From contig CAZPMH010000004.1 of NCBI GenBank assembly GCA_964587815.1, positions 60,230 through 124,229 on the forward strand: a stretch of 64,000 nucleotides of DNA, in the 5' to 3' direction. Every line of letters starts with the position of its first letter. The stretch's first letter is position 1. This document shows, one piece after another, positions 1 to 7,281 of the stretch. A program made the translations under genes and the position numbers. The notes under the pieces were generated by a model. That model saw only the letters and a program-made list of their open reading frames with translations, searched no databases and was not told the DNA's origin. The stretch comes from UBA1672 sp964587815. Its GTDB lineage: Bacteria > Pseudomonadota > Alphaproteobacteria > Micavibrionales > Micavibrionaceae.

Positions 1-285
1 CCTAGGCGCCCCCGCATCAAGACGAATCTCAATCGTCGACCCATCTTCAATGTTTACGCGCGCACCATCCTGTATTTGTACGCGTATATCCCCACGCTCC
101 GTGCGAATCGTAATCTCATTACTCTGTAGAACGCGAACCACTTCGCCACGCAACCGTTCAGGCCGTGGACCGCTTTCCAAATCAGCGGGCAACGAAATAA
201 TCTGCAAATTAGGGGCGGGTGCATCGCGCGCATTACTCTCAACACGTGCACTTAAAAGGGAACCGATGGAAGACGCATCACTCAT
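1..285 (-). CDS. N-terminal fragment of a FliK/hook-length-control-like protein (runs off the window)
   Basis: An ATG at 285 opens a minus-strand frame of 95 codons with no stop, so the gene leaves the window at base 1 and only its N-terminus is visible. The first 35 or so residues are polar. From about residue 50 the chain becomes a beta-rich module with alternating hydrophobic residues (EVVRVLQSNEITIRTERGD). Such modules precede the C-terminal hook-length domain in FliK-like proteins encoded beside flhF/flhG in other Rhodospirillales; this is a family recollection, not proof. It lies directly downstream of flhG in the same direction with a 41-base gap, so it is probably co-transcribed with flhF-flhG. 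A full fliK lies elsewhere in the window, so this would be a second, divergent copy. The reading frame is solid; the function is tentative. Confidence 0.6.
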   Translation of the reverse strand, partial: MSDASSIGSLLSARVESNARDAPAPNLQIISLPADLESGPRPERLRGEVVRVLQSNEITIRTERGDIRVQIQDGARVNIEDGSTIEIRLDAGAPR

Positions 286-326
286 GCATTCAGTCTATCG
301 TAAAAATCGAAAATAAAAGATAAAAA

Positions 327-1175
327 TCAGGCTGTTTTGGTACGGCGCTGTGCATTTTGCACATTTTTCCAAACAATTTTGGCAATTTTTTCAACATCTT
401 CTGCCGCTTCCGCATGGGGGGAGCGCGTTAAAATCGGCGTTTGTGAGCGTATAGTTTCCTTCACGCGCTTATCTTGGCGCACCATACCAATCAATGGCGG
501 CGAAATTTTCAAAAAGTTTTCACACGCCTTAAGCAGCGTCTTGTATGTTTTCTCACCCTCACTCAAAGAGGTCGCCATGTTAATCACGACATTTATATTT
601 TTTGACATCCCCGCCGCATTCCCTAACTTGATAAACGCGTACGCATCAGTCAAAGAGGTCGGCTCATCCGTTGTCACAAGCAAGGTCGAGCTGGCCGTCG
701 CCGAAAGCATACGCACCGTGCGATCAACGCCCGCGCCAAGATCGGCAATAACCACATCATAATCGCCGGCGATATCCATCAACTGATCCCGCAAAAGTGC
801 AAGACGTTGACTGGGAAGCGCAGAGAGAGAGGCCTGCCCCGACCGACCGGCAACAATGTCAAAATTGCCGCCTTCAAAAATTTGAACAACCTTATCCATA
901 CCCAAACGACCGCGAATGACGTCATTTAAGTCACGCTTTGGCATCAAACCAAGCTGAACGTCAACATTGGCAAGACCCAGATCACCATCAAACAAAAGAA
1001 CACGCTTGCCCATATTTGCCAATGCGTGCGCTAAAGTAATTGAAAACCAGGTTTTGCCGACACCGCCCTTACCACTGCCAACGGCAATCATATTCGGCGC
1101 GCGCTTAAAATCAGAGCCATTCGGCTTTGATTTATCTTTCGCGGTAATCGGTTTGCGCGTGGAAGGCTCTGTCAT
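327..1175 (-). CDS. flhG: FlhG (YlxH/MinD-like) flagellar number ATPase
   Basis: This 282-residue protein is a ParA/MinD-family ATPase. A deviant Walker A motif SGKGGVGKT lies at residues 34-42, the switch-like FDGDLGLAN at 62-70, and a Walker B-type ADLGAG near 144-149. In polar flagellates FlhG counteracts FlhF and limits flagellar number. The flhF stop and the flhG start share an ATGA overlap (1172-1175), which indicates translational coupling and makes an unrelated MinD/ParA role unlikely. A basic, polar N-terminal extension of about 28 residues precedes the ATPase core; in some FlhG proteins such an extension carries a DQAxxLR-type activator helix that stimulates FlhF, but I do not see a clear DQAxxLR motif here. 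The C-terminus is short and basic rather than an obvious MinD amphipathic helix. Confidence 0.93.
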   Translation of the reverse strand: MTEPSTRKPITAKDKSKPNGSDFKRAPNMIAVGSGKGGVGKTWFSITLAHALANMGKRVLLFDGDLGLANVDVQLGLMPKRDLNDVIRGRLGMDKVVQIFEGGNFDIVAGRSGQASLSALPSQRLALLRDQLMDIAGDYDVVIADLGAGVDRTVRMLSATASSTLLVTTDEPTSLTDAYAFIKLGNAAGMSKNINVVINMATSLSEGEKTYKTLLKACENFLKISPPLIGMVRQDKRVKETIRSQTPILTRSPHAEAAEDVEKIAKIVWKNVQNAQRRTKTA

Positions 1176-2326
1176 GTTCTGTTTCCTGAAGCTCTTTTTC
1201 GGATATATTCTTTGGCGTAATCCTGTAAGGACTGAACATCTCCGGATGATTTTGATTCAAAAAGATTTTGTTTCTGCGGCGCTGATGCTGCGCGATCGGA
1301 TGGGATAGAGCGATGTTGAGGCACTGAAAACTGATCTTCCGTTTTTGTCTTCGGAAACACTTTCGGTGCAATCAACCGCGCCAACTGCTCGGCGTCCAAA
1401 TGTCTTAAACCCTTGGCCACCTTCGGTGTATCGCTCACGTCGCAGAAATTAAGCTGCCCCTGATAGGCCGCAGCAAACAAACTGCCCAAACGGCGTGCAA
1501 TATCAACGCGCGTGCCCAAAATATCGCGCACACCAAGCGTTGCAAAAATACGAGCAATCTCCCCCGCTTCATCGACATCAATGCCCGCCGGCATAACCAA
1601 AACAGGTCGCGCATCACAGGCCGCAACGATCCGCGCGACATTGCGAATATCATTTTTATCAAACGGGTTCAGCCCCGATGTATCCACAAGAACCTGATCC
1701 TTCTCCGCGCTCAACTTCTCTGCAATCGCGCGCAATTCTTTATGATCTTTTGCCTTGTGCAATGTAATACCCATCAGCGAGGTAAATGCCTGCAACTGCT
1801 CCACACCGCCTGCGCGCACCGTGTCGGTGGTCACCACGCCAACATTAAGGCCGCGCATCGTACTACGCGCTGCCATCTTGGCAACGGCAAGGGTTTTCCC
1901 GGATCCTGGCGGCCCGACCATAATAACGGGCTTGTTATATGCATCCACGGGAAGAGGGGAGAAGGAGAAAAACTGTTCAATTGATTCAATCAGCGCCGTG
2001 CCAAGGTCGTCATATCCCATGATTGTCGTGCAAGACACCAAGTGATCCATCACATCTTCTGGTACATGATGGCGAATTAAAATCTCTGTCAGCTCTTCCG
2101 CAACTGCATCATGATCCTGCTCATCATCATATTGCAGCCATTCATCATGCTCTGAAACACCATCATCACCAATCTCGAACGCAGGGCCGACGGCGGCCAT
2201 CACGCGCACGGTCGACGTGGAACGATCTTCTTCTGTTCCTACAATAATTGCTTCATCTCCGAGGGTTTCCCGAATCATCTGCATTGCCTCTGTCATAGTT
2301 TTGGCATGGAATGTTTTTAGCCGCAT
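1172..2326 (-). CDS. flhF: FlhF, SRP-type GTPase for polar flagellum placement
   Basis: The 384-residue protein starts with the typical FlhF N-terminus (MRLKTFHAKTMTEAM, then LGDEAIIVGT), which supports the ATG at 2326. The SRP54-like G domain follows: P-loop GPPGSGKT at residues 138-145, DTVRAGGVEQL at about 168-178 and DTSGLNP at about 215-221. FlhF is membrane-associated, dimerises with GTP and recruits the first MS-ring components to the pole. An acidic linker (about residues 54-80) separates the B and N domains, as is common in the family. The C-terminal 50 residues after the G domain are polar and probably disordered. It is the first gene of the leftward flhF-flhG-(FliK-like) unit and is divergent from a secreted orphan at 2472. 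Confidence 0.95.
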   Translation of the reverse strand: MRLKTFHAKTMTEAMQMIRETLGDEAIIVGTEEDRSTSTVRVMAAVGPAFEIGDDGVSEHDEWLQYDDEQDHDAVAEELTEILIRHHVPEDVMDHLVSCTTIMGYDDLGTALIESIEQFFSFSPLPVDAYNKPVIMVGPPGSGKTLAVAKMAARSTMRGLNVGVVTTDTVRAGGVEQLQAFTSLMGITLHKAKDHKELRAIAEKLSAEKDQVLVDTSGLNPFDKNDIRNVARIVAACDARPVLVMPAGIDVDEAGEIARIFATLGVRDILGTRVDIARRLGSLFAAAYQGQLNFCDVSDTPKVAKGLRHLDAEQLARLIAPKVFPKTKTEDQFSVPQHRSIPSDRAASAPQKQNLFESKSSGDVQSLQDYAKEYIRKRASGNRT

Positions 2327-2354
2327 GGAAGGATAATACCCGAATCAAAATTAA

Positions 2355-2380
2355 GTATATGATGTCTTATTGACATATAC
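2355..2380. promoter_or_regulatory. Palindromic element in the flhF / secreted-orphan divergent intergenic region
   Basis: GTATATGATGTC and GACATATAC face each other across TTATT, giving an interrupted inverted repeat whose core is ATGTC-N5-GACAT. It lies 29 bases upstream of the flhF ATG, between two divergently transcribed genes, where an operator would be expected. I cannot match it to a known regulator, and the AT-rich context makes chance occurrence possible. Confidence 0.3.
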
Positions 2381-2471
2381 TAGAGCCTAAGCGCAAAAAA
2401 ATGCTACAGTGTTTATTAATTTCGTGTACCCTAGCATAAATTTAACAGATTCGTAGAGGCAAGTTCATAAA

Positions 2472-3059
2472 ATGACAAAAAAATTCACAGTTCTACTCCT
2501 TGGTGCCGCGGTCACGCTCGTTGGCGCTGTTCCTGCATTTGCACAAGATGGCAGATTAACACAAGAGAGCGTGAAAGCGTTGTACAATAAGGGAATTCAA
2601 ATGCGTGACAGCAGCGCAGAGGATTACGTGAAATATCTTGAAGAAAACATGATGGATGATATTAAAATTGTCCTTGATGTTGAGATGCAAACCGACGGGG
2701 TTAAAGGCCCAAGACAAACCCAGACCCTCAATAAAAGAGGGATGATCGAATCCTCAAAGGGCGGCTTTAATCCGAATAATCAGTATGATCAAGAAATCAT
2801 AAGCATTACAATTTCACCGGACGGTCAAACCGCGACCATCAAGGACGAAACGGACGCAAAAATCTTTGCTGAGCTTCCCGGGCCATCAGGTCAGATCAAT
2901 CTTCAAATGGACCAAAACGTGCTGTGTGAAATCAAAATGGTAAACAGCGGCGGCGGCCAGCCAAAGCTAAGCGATACGGCCTGTAACATTGACACGGAAG
3001 TTGTCGGTGACGCAACGGCCATTCAAATTATGAAGTCACAGCTTCAGCAAGCACGCTAA
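2472..3059 (+). CDS. Secreted protein of unknown function, 195 residues
   Basis: I do not recognise this protein with certainty. A clear Sec signal peptide (MTKKFTVLLLGAAVTLVGAV, then PAFAQ) predicts cleavage after AFA, leaving about 170 residues in the periplasm. The mature part starts with a helix (VKALYNKGIQMRD) and continues into beta strands alternating with polar turns, with two cysteines (CEIKM and DTACN) that could form a disulfide. The helix-then-sheet order loosely recalls NTF2/SnoaL-like folds, but that is a guess. AGAGG lies 12 bases before the ATG. The gene sits alone between divergent flhF and convergent flhA and ends in an intrinsic terminator, so it is a monocistronic unit inside the flagellar cluster. 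A link to motility is possible by position only. Confidence 0.75.
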   Translation: MTKKFTVLLLGAAVTLVGAVPAFAQDGRLTQESVKALYNKGIQMRDSSAEDYVKYLEENMMDDIKIVLDVEMQTDGVKGPRQTQTLNKRGMIESSKGGFNPNNQYDQEIISITISPDGQTATIKDETDAKIFAELPGPSGQINLQMDQNVLCEIKMVNSGGGQPKLSDTACNIDTEVVGDATAIQIMKSQLQQAR

Positions 3060-3075
3060 ACATAACAAAATGTCT

Positions 3076-3123
3076 AAAACCGCCGCGATATGTTTGAACA
3101 ATCAAACTTGTCCGGCGGTTTTT
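3076..3123. terminator. Two-tier bidirectional terminator overlapping the flhA stop codon
   Basis: AAAACCGCCG (3076-3085) pairs with CGGCGGTTTT (3113-3122); inside the loop GTTTGA pairs with TCAAAC across four bases. The GC stem with T-runs on both strands fits an intrinsic terminator for the secreted orphan on the plus strand and for flhA on the minus strand. The inner arm carries the flhA stop (3102-3104), so the last flhA codons form part of the hairpin. Confidence 0.85.
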
Positions 3124-5210
3124 ATACGCGCCTTCGGGTGCACCTCATTTTGAGACATCACAATCGTTTGCGGCCTGAACCGTTCAATAACGGAGCGCAC
3201 ATAGGGGCGAATACCGGGGGATGAAAGCAAAACGGGCGAGACCCCTTGCTGTGATAGCGCATCATATTGATCGCGCACGGCAACGATAAATTCTTGCAGC
3301 CTGCTCGGTGGCATAGCCAATTGCTTATCTTCGCCATCACCAACCAAAGCCTCAGCAAAGGCCTGTTCCCATTCGGGTGAAAGCGTGAGCAACACCAAAA
3401 CACCCGACGCATCGGCATTCGCATCACAAAGCTGACGCGCCAAACGGGAGCGGACATGCTCGGTAATCCGCCCGATATTTTTAGTATAAACAGCCGCCTC
3501 CGAAACGCCCTCCAAAATTGTAGGTAGGTCACGCACGGAAATACGCTCCGATAAAAGATTTTGCAAAATGCGCTGTAAACTGCTGACGCTGATTTGACCC
3601 GGAATAACATCAGCAACTAATTTCTGATAATCCTGCGGCAATTCGTTCAGTAGCTTTTGTGTCTCGGTATAATTCAGCAAATCCGACATATTATCTTTAA
3701 TCAGCTCAGTGATATGCGTGGTGATAACCGTCGGCGCATCAACCACTGTGTAGCCTTTGAAATGCGCTTCTTCGCGGTGATGTTCCTGTATCCACATCGC
3801 AGGAAGGCCAAAGGTCGGCTCAACCGTATTCTCACCGGGCAAATTAATCGGCGCACCGTTCGGATCCATACACATTAACATGTTTGATCGCACCTCGCCG
3901 CGTCCTGCTTCGATTTCTTTGATCGTTACAACATAAGCATTCGCCGCCAATTGCAAATTATCCTGAATACGAACCGCAGGCAGAACGTAGCCCATATCCT
4001 CCGCCAACTGCCTGCGTAACCCTTTAATTTGATCGGTCAGCTTATTTCCGCCGTCACCCTGCACAAGAGGCAGCAAGCCATACCCCAATTCCAAACGGAT
4101 CGTGTCCATCGCAAGCGCTTTGGAAATTGGCTCTTCCGCAGGTGGGGCATCCGCCATGGACGTGCCGCCATCCGCGCCGCCGCCCTCAAGTAAAGCCTGC
4201 GCGTTTTCATTACGTTGATAAGCATAATACGCAAGCGCCGCTGTAATCGCCGAGAGCAACGTGAAAGGTAAAAACGGAATAGCAGGGACGAGCGCGAGGC
4301 AGAACATCAAAACCGAGCTCATAATCAACGCATTCGGATAACGGCTCAGCTGTGCAAATAATTCCTGATCCGTTGATCCCTCAACCCCTGCCTTTGACAC
4401 AAGCAAACCCGCAGAAACCGAAATCACGAGCGCGGGGATTTGACTGACCAAACCATCACCAATAGTCAAAATTGTGTAATTCTGCGCGGCCTCGGCCAAA
4501 CTCATATTCTGAAAAACCGTGCCGATAATGATGCCGCCAATGATGTTGACGAACACAATCAACAAGCCCGCAATCGCATCACCGCGTACGAACTTTGCCG
4601 CACCATCCATCGCGCCGTAAAACGTGCTTTCCGCCTCTAACTTCTTGCGGCGCTCGCGCGACTCATCTTCTGTAATCATGCCTGCGGATAGATCACTATC
4701 AATCGCCATCTGTTTACCTGGCATCGCATCCAGGGTAAAACGCGCCGCGACTTCGGCGATACGCCCTGAACCCTTTGTAATAACAACAAAATTCACAATA
4801 ACAAGAATCGCAAAAACAATTGCGCCGATGACATAGTTGCCGCCGATGATAAACGTTCCGAACGCTTCAATAATACCGCCCGCCGCATCGCGCCCAGTGT
4901 GCCCGTTCTCTAAAATCAGCCGCGTTGACGCAACATTAAGGCCAAGCCGCATAGAGGTCGTGACAAGAAGAACGGTGGGAAAAGTTGAAAACTCCAGCGG
5001 CCCTTGAATGAACAAAACCGTCATCATAATCAAAACGGACAGCGTAATCGAAATCGCCAAGCCACCATCTAAAACCGCTGGGGGAATGGGAACCAGCATG
5101 AACAAAATAATCGCAACGATGCCGAGCGCAAAAATAACATCTGCGCGAAAATACGTGCCTAATCCGGCACCTGCCTGCGGTGCTGTGTTTTGTCCTGTCG
5201 GGTCTGCCAT
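3102..5210 (-). CDS. flhA: FlhA, flagellar type III export gate protein
   Basis: FlhA is the nonameric inner-membrane export gate that couples proton motive force to substrate export. The N-terminal half carries eight predicted membrane segments; the FHIPEP-family signature lies in the large cytoplasmic loop (FVVITKGSGRIAEVAARF followed by TLDAMPGKQMAIDSDL). The C-terminal half is the soluble docking domain, ending IKTAGQV. The frame extends upstream to an ATG at 5243, adding MRALLGLYFLV. I prefer the ATG at 5210 (MADPTGQNTAP, 702 residues), because the extension is atypical and its start would lie inside a GC-rich hairpin (5235-5253). Neither start has a strong Shine-Dalgarno site. In Caulobacter flhA also follows flbD; here a 112-residue orphan and a terminator lie between them, so flhA probably has its own promoter. 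Confidence 0.96.
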   Translation of the reverse strand: MADPTGQNTAPQAGAGLGTYFRADVIFALGIVAIILFMLVPIPPAVLDGGLAISITLSVLIMMTVLFIQGPLEFSTFPTVLLVTTSMRLGLNVASTRLILENGHTGRDAAGGIIEAFGTFIIGGNYVIGAIVFAILVIVNFVVITKGSGRIAEVAARFTLDAMPGKQMAIDSDLSAGMITEDESRERRKKLEAESTFYGAMDGAAKFVRGDAIAGLLIVFVNIIGGIIIGTVFQNMSLAEAAQNYTILTIGDGLVSQIPALVISVSAGLLVSKAGVEGSTDQELFAQLSRYPNALIMSSVLMFCLALVPAIPFLPFTLLSAITAALAYYAYQRNENAQALLEGGGADGGTSMADAPPAEEPISKALAMDTIRLELGYGLLPLVQGDGGNKLTDQIKGLRRQLAEDMGYVLPAVRIQDNLQLAANAYVVTIKEIEAGRGEVRSNMLMCMDPNGAPINLPGENTVEPTFGLPAMWIQEHHREEAHFKGYTVVDAPTVITTHITELIKDNMSDLLNYTETQKLLNELPQDYQKLVADVIPGQISVSSLQRILQNLLSERISVRDLPTILEGVSEAAVYTKNIGRITEHVRSRLARQLCDANADASGVLVLLTLSPEWEQAFAEALVGDGEDKQLAMPPSRLQEFIVAVRDQYDALSQQGVSPVLLSSPGIRPYVRSVIERFRPQTIVMSQNEVHPKARIKTAGQV

Positions 5211-5234
5211 AACTAAAAAATATAAACCAAGAAG

Positions 5235-5253
5235 TGCGCGCATTTTGCGCGCA
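5235..5253 (-). promoter_or_regulatory. GC-rich hairpin in the flhA leader
   Basis: TGCGCGCA occurs twice, separated by TTT (5235-5242 and 5246-5253). Because the octamer is itself self-complementary, the pair forms a strong stem-loop about 25 bases upstream of the preferred flhA ATG. It could modulate translation or mark the transcription start region. No T-run follows, so it is not a terminator. Confidence 0.4.
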
Positions 5254-5283
5254 AAATCAGTGTAACAGAGTTATACCCATAAA

Positions 5284-5314
5284 AAAATGCGCATCATATG
5301 ATAATGCGCATTTT
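5284..5314 (-). terminator. Terminator of the 112-residue orphan
   Basis: AAAATGCGCAT (5284-5294) and ATGCGCATTTT (5304-5314) form an uninterrupted 11-bp stem with a 9-base loop. On the minus strand it is followed by seven T residues (5281-5287 on the complement), the form of an intrinsic terminator. It lies 24 bases past the orphan stop and insulates flhA from upstream transcription. Confidence 0.8.
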
Positions 5315-5337
5315 AAAAATTTATATATTTGACCAGT

Positions 5338-5676
5338 TTAGAAATTGAACGTTGGTACTCTAAACGCAGGCTGTTCCATTTGCTGCTGTGGTTGCTCCAA
5401 CTCGTAAGTCTCAGCTGGCGCAGGCTGATCAAGATCAACTGGAGGTCCTAGCTCATCTACTTCTGGACCACTCTCGCCGCTTCCTGCTTCAAGATCGTCA
5501 CACTCACCTGTGAAGGCGTTAATCGCAACACCCAAAGGATGCAGGTGCGCCGCATCTGAATTCACCAGATCGCAGTTCACAAAACTCGCCAGTGTTGCGC
5601 CCACTGGGTCTGTCGCATCCAATTCATCCGCGAAGCTAACGTAAGCATCGCCCATTCCCATTGTATTTCCTGCCAT
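5338..5676 (-). CDS. Acidic orphan protein of 112 residues between flbD and flhA
   Basis: I do not recognise this protein. It is acidic and has no membrane segment or signal peptide. The N-terminal half contains two cysteines (FVNCDLV and TGECDDLE) flanking SDAAHLHPLGVAINAF. The C-terminal half is a proline/glutamate/glutamine-rich tail (QPAPAETYELEQPQQQ) ending in FRVPTFNF, probably disordered. The frame is supported by a good Shine-Dalgarno site (GGGAG seven bases before the ATG), a sigma-70-like promoter at 5705-5733 and a strong terminator at 5284-5314, so it is a self-contained transcription unit. It sits where Caulobacter has flbD directly followed by flhA. A disordered tail and small size would suit an adaptor or secreted factor, but no function can be assigned. 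Confidence 0.7.
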   Translation of the reverse strand: MAGNTMGMGDAYVSFADELDATDPVGATLASFVNCDLVNSDAAHLHPLGVAINAFTGECDDLEAGSGESGPEVDELGPPVDLDQPAPAETYELEQPQQQMEQPAFRVPTFNF

Positions 5677-5704
5677 TATTCATCTCCCGTAAATATCAAA
5701 CTTT

Positions 5705-5733
5705 AGTATATCAACTGTTTTATTTTTGCGCAA
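5705..5733 (-). promoter_or_regulatory. Sigma-70-like promoter of the 112-residue orphan
   Basis: Read on the minus strand, TTGCGC and TATACT are separated by exactly 17 bases. The start would fall near 5698, giving a leader of about 20 bases before the ATG at 5676. The -35 box lies in a TTTGCGCAAA palindrome (5726-5735). The promoter lies just downstream of the flbD stop (5747), so the orphan can be expressed independently of flbD. Confidence 0.55.
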
Positions 5734-5746
5734 ATAAAGCAAAACT

Positions 5747-7138
5747 TCATCCACCGCCTGATGCCGGAACATCAACACCTTGTTCTTTATACTGATTTAA
5801 CTTATTACGCAATGTTCTTATTGATATGCCCAGAATGTTGGCTGCGTGTGTACGATTTCCAAGGCAATGGTCGAGGGTGTTGATAATCATATCGCGCTCA
5901 ACATCCGCGATCGTGCGCCCGACCATCGCTTCCACACCCGCAGGGTTTTGAACAACAGGGTCATTTGAAGCGCCCCCGGCGGAAGAAACACCACTTGGAT
6001 CAGGCGCGTTTTGCGCAGAAGGGGCGGGCGCTGACAGTCCGTCACTTTGAATGAAAATCGCATCCGCTTCGATTTCATCTTCAACCGACATCAAAATAGC
6101 GCGATGCATCGTATTTTCCAGCTCTCGAATATTCCCGCGCCATGCGCATCCCTTCAACTTCTCATGTGCTGCAGTTGACACAGCCTTACGCTCAACACCG
6201 TTACTTTCCGCATATTTATCGGCAAAGAACTGCGCCAGCCGCGCAATATCAGATGGGCGCTCCCGCAGGGCGGGTAGGGCAATATTCACAACATTCAGGC
6301 GGAAATATAAATCTTCCCTAAACTCGCCCTTTTTAACCGAATCCTGCAAATCACGGTTGGATGTTGCAATGATACGCACATCAACTTTGATCGAATCATT
6401 ACTGCCAACGCGGGTAATTTCTTTCTCTTGCAAGGCGCGCAGGAATTTTGCCTGCAACATCGGATGCATCTCACTCACTTCATCCAACAAGATCGTGCCC
6501 GTATGTGCCTCTTCAAACTTCCCAATCCGCCGAGACGATGCGCCTGTGAATGCGCCTTTTTCATGCCCGAACAATTCTGATTCGAGCAGATTTTCGGGAA
6601 TAGCAGCACAATTCACCGCGATAAACGGTTTATCATGGCGTTTGGATTTCGCATGGATATGGCGAGACATCACCTCTTTACCTGTGCCCGATTCGCCTGT
6701 GATTAAAACCGTCGCCTCACTCGGCGCAATTTTATTCGCGAGCAACATCACAGGTTTCATCGCCTCATCATCGGCAATCATAGAGCTGTTTTCTTCGGTC
6801 ACTGCCTGCAAAACCGCGGCGATTAATTCTGCATCAGGGGGCAGGGGAACATATTCCTTCGCCCCATCCTGAATCGCCTTAACGGCAGAGCGCGCATCAG
6901 TATTAATCCCGCAAGCAACCACAGGCATATAAATGCGTTCTGCTTTCAATCGTTCAACAAAATCGCCGATTTTCTGCTTCACATCCACCATCGCAACATC
7001 GGCGCTTTTCCCGTTGAGCAAGGCGCCCATCGCCTGGTCAATATCCTCACAATGCACAACTTTTGCGCCACGCTGCAACGCGATCTTGCCCGCCTCTGAG
7101 ATGTGCCCGTCCAATCGCCCGACAATCATTAAACGCAT
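5747..7138 (-). CDS. flbD: FlbD-type sigma-54 transcriptional activator
   Basis: FlbD activates class III/IV flagellar promoters and represses earlier ones in Caulobacter. From the ATG at 7138 (463 residues; GGGAG ten bases upstream) the protein begins MRLMIVGRLDG, closely matching the FlbD N-terminus; the frame extends to 7195 but those 19 extra residues are not typical. Residues 1-115 form a receiver-like domain without the acidic pair that normally follows beta-1, although an aspartate remains in MVDVK (about 52). The AAA+ domain has Walker A GESGTGKE (148-155), the sigma-54 contact loop GAFTGA (195-200) and Walker B TILLDE (215-220). A Fis-type helix-turn-helix (NRTHAANILGISIRTLRNK) ends the protein. 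It is encoded below motA-fliN-fliH-fliG-fliF. Its likely partner FliX is at 22852 and its likely targets carry the sigma-54 promoters listed here. Confidence 0.95.
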   Translation of the reverse strand: MRLMIVGRLDGHISEAGKIALQRGAKVVHCEDIDQAMGALLNGKSADVAMVDVKQKIGDFVERLKAERIYMPVVACGINTDARSAVKAIQDGAKEYVPLPPDAELIAAVLQAVTEENSSMIADDEAMKPVMLLANKIAPSEATVLITGESGTGKEVMSRHIHAKSKRHDKPFIAVNCAAIPENLLESELFGHEKGAFTGASSRRIGKFEEAHTGTILLDEVSEMHPMLQAKFLRALQEKEITRVGSNDSIKVDVRIIATSNRDLQDSVKKGEFREDLYFRLNVVNIALPALRERPSDIARLAQFFADKYAESNGVERKAVSTAAHEKLKGCAWRGNIRELENTMHRAILMSVEDEIEADAIFIQSDGLSAPAPSAQNAPDPSGVSSAGGASNDPVVQNPAGVEAMVGRTIADVERDMIINTLDHCLGNRTHAANILGISIRTLRNKLNQYKEQGVDVPASGGG

Positions 7139-7213
7139 AGATATTGAACTCCCGATCATGTTGTATGAAATGCGATGTGCTTTTTGAAAATGCAAAAGCC
7201 GAAAACACCACTC

Positions 7214-7245
7214 ACTCTGTAATATACTAAAATGTATATCAGAGT
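7214..7245. other. Stem-loop between motA and flbD
   Basis: ACTCTG and ATATAC (7214-7227, with a two-base bulge) pair with GTATAT and CAGAGT (7234-7245) around a six-base loop. It follows the motA stop on the minus strand but lacks a GC-rich stem and a clear T-run, so it is at best a weak attenuator, an RNA-processing site or an operator for flbD. Confidence 0.35.
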
Positions 7246-7281
7246 AGTGTGACCGAATAAAGGAGGGGGAACAACAAAAGC

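Noticed and set aside
6051..6872. Plus-strand open frame of 273 codons opposite flbD
   Set aside because: It is exactly antisense to the conserved AAA+ domain, is Ser/Ala/Arg-rich as expected for a complementary shadow, and has no ribosome-binding site.
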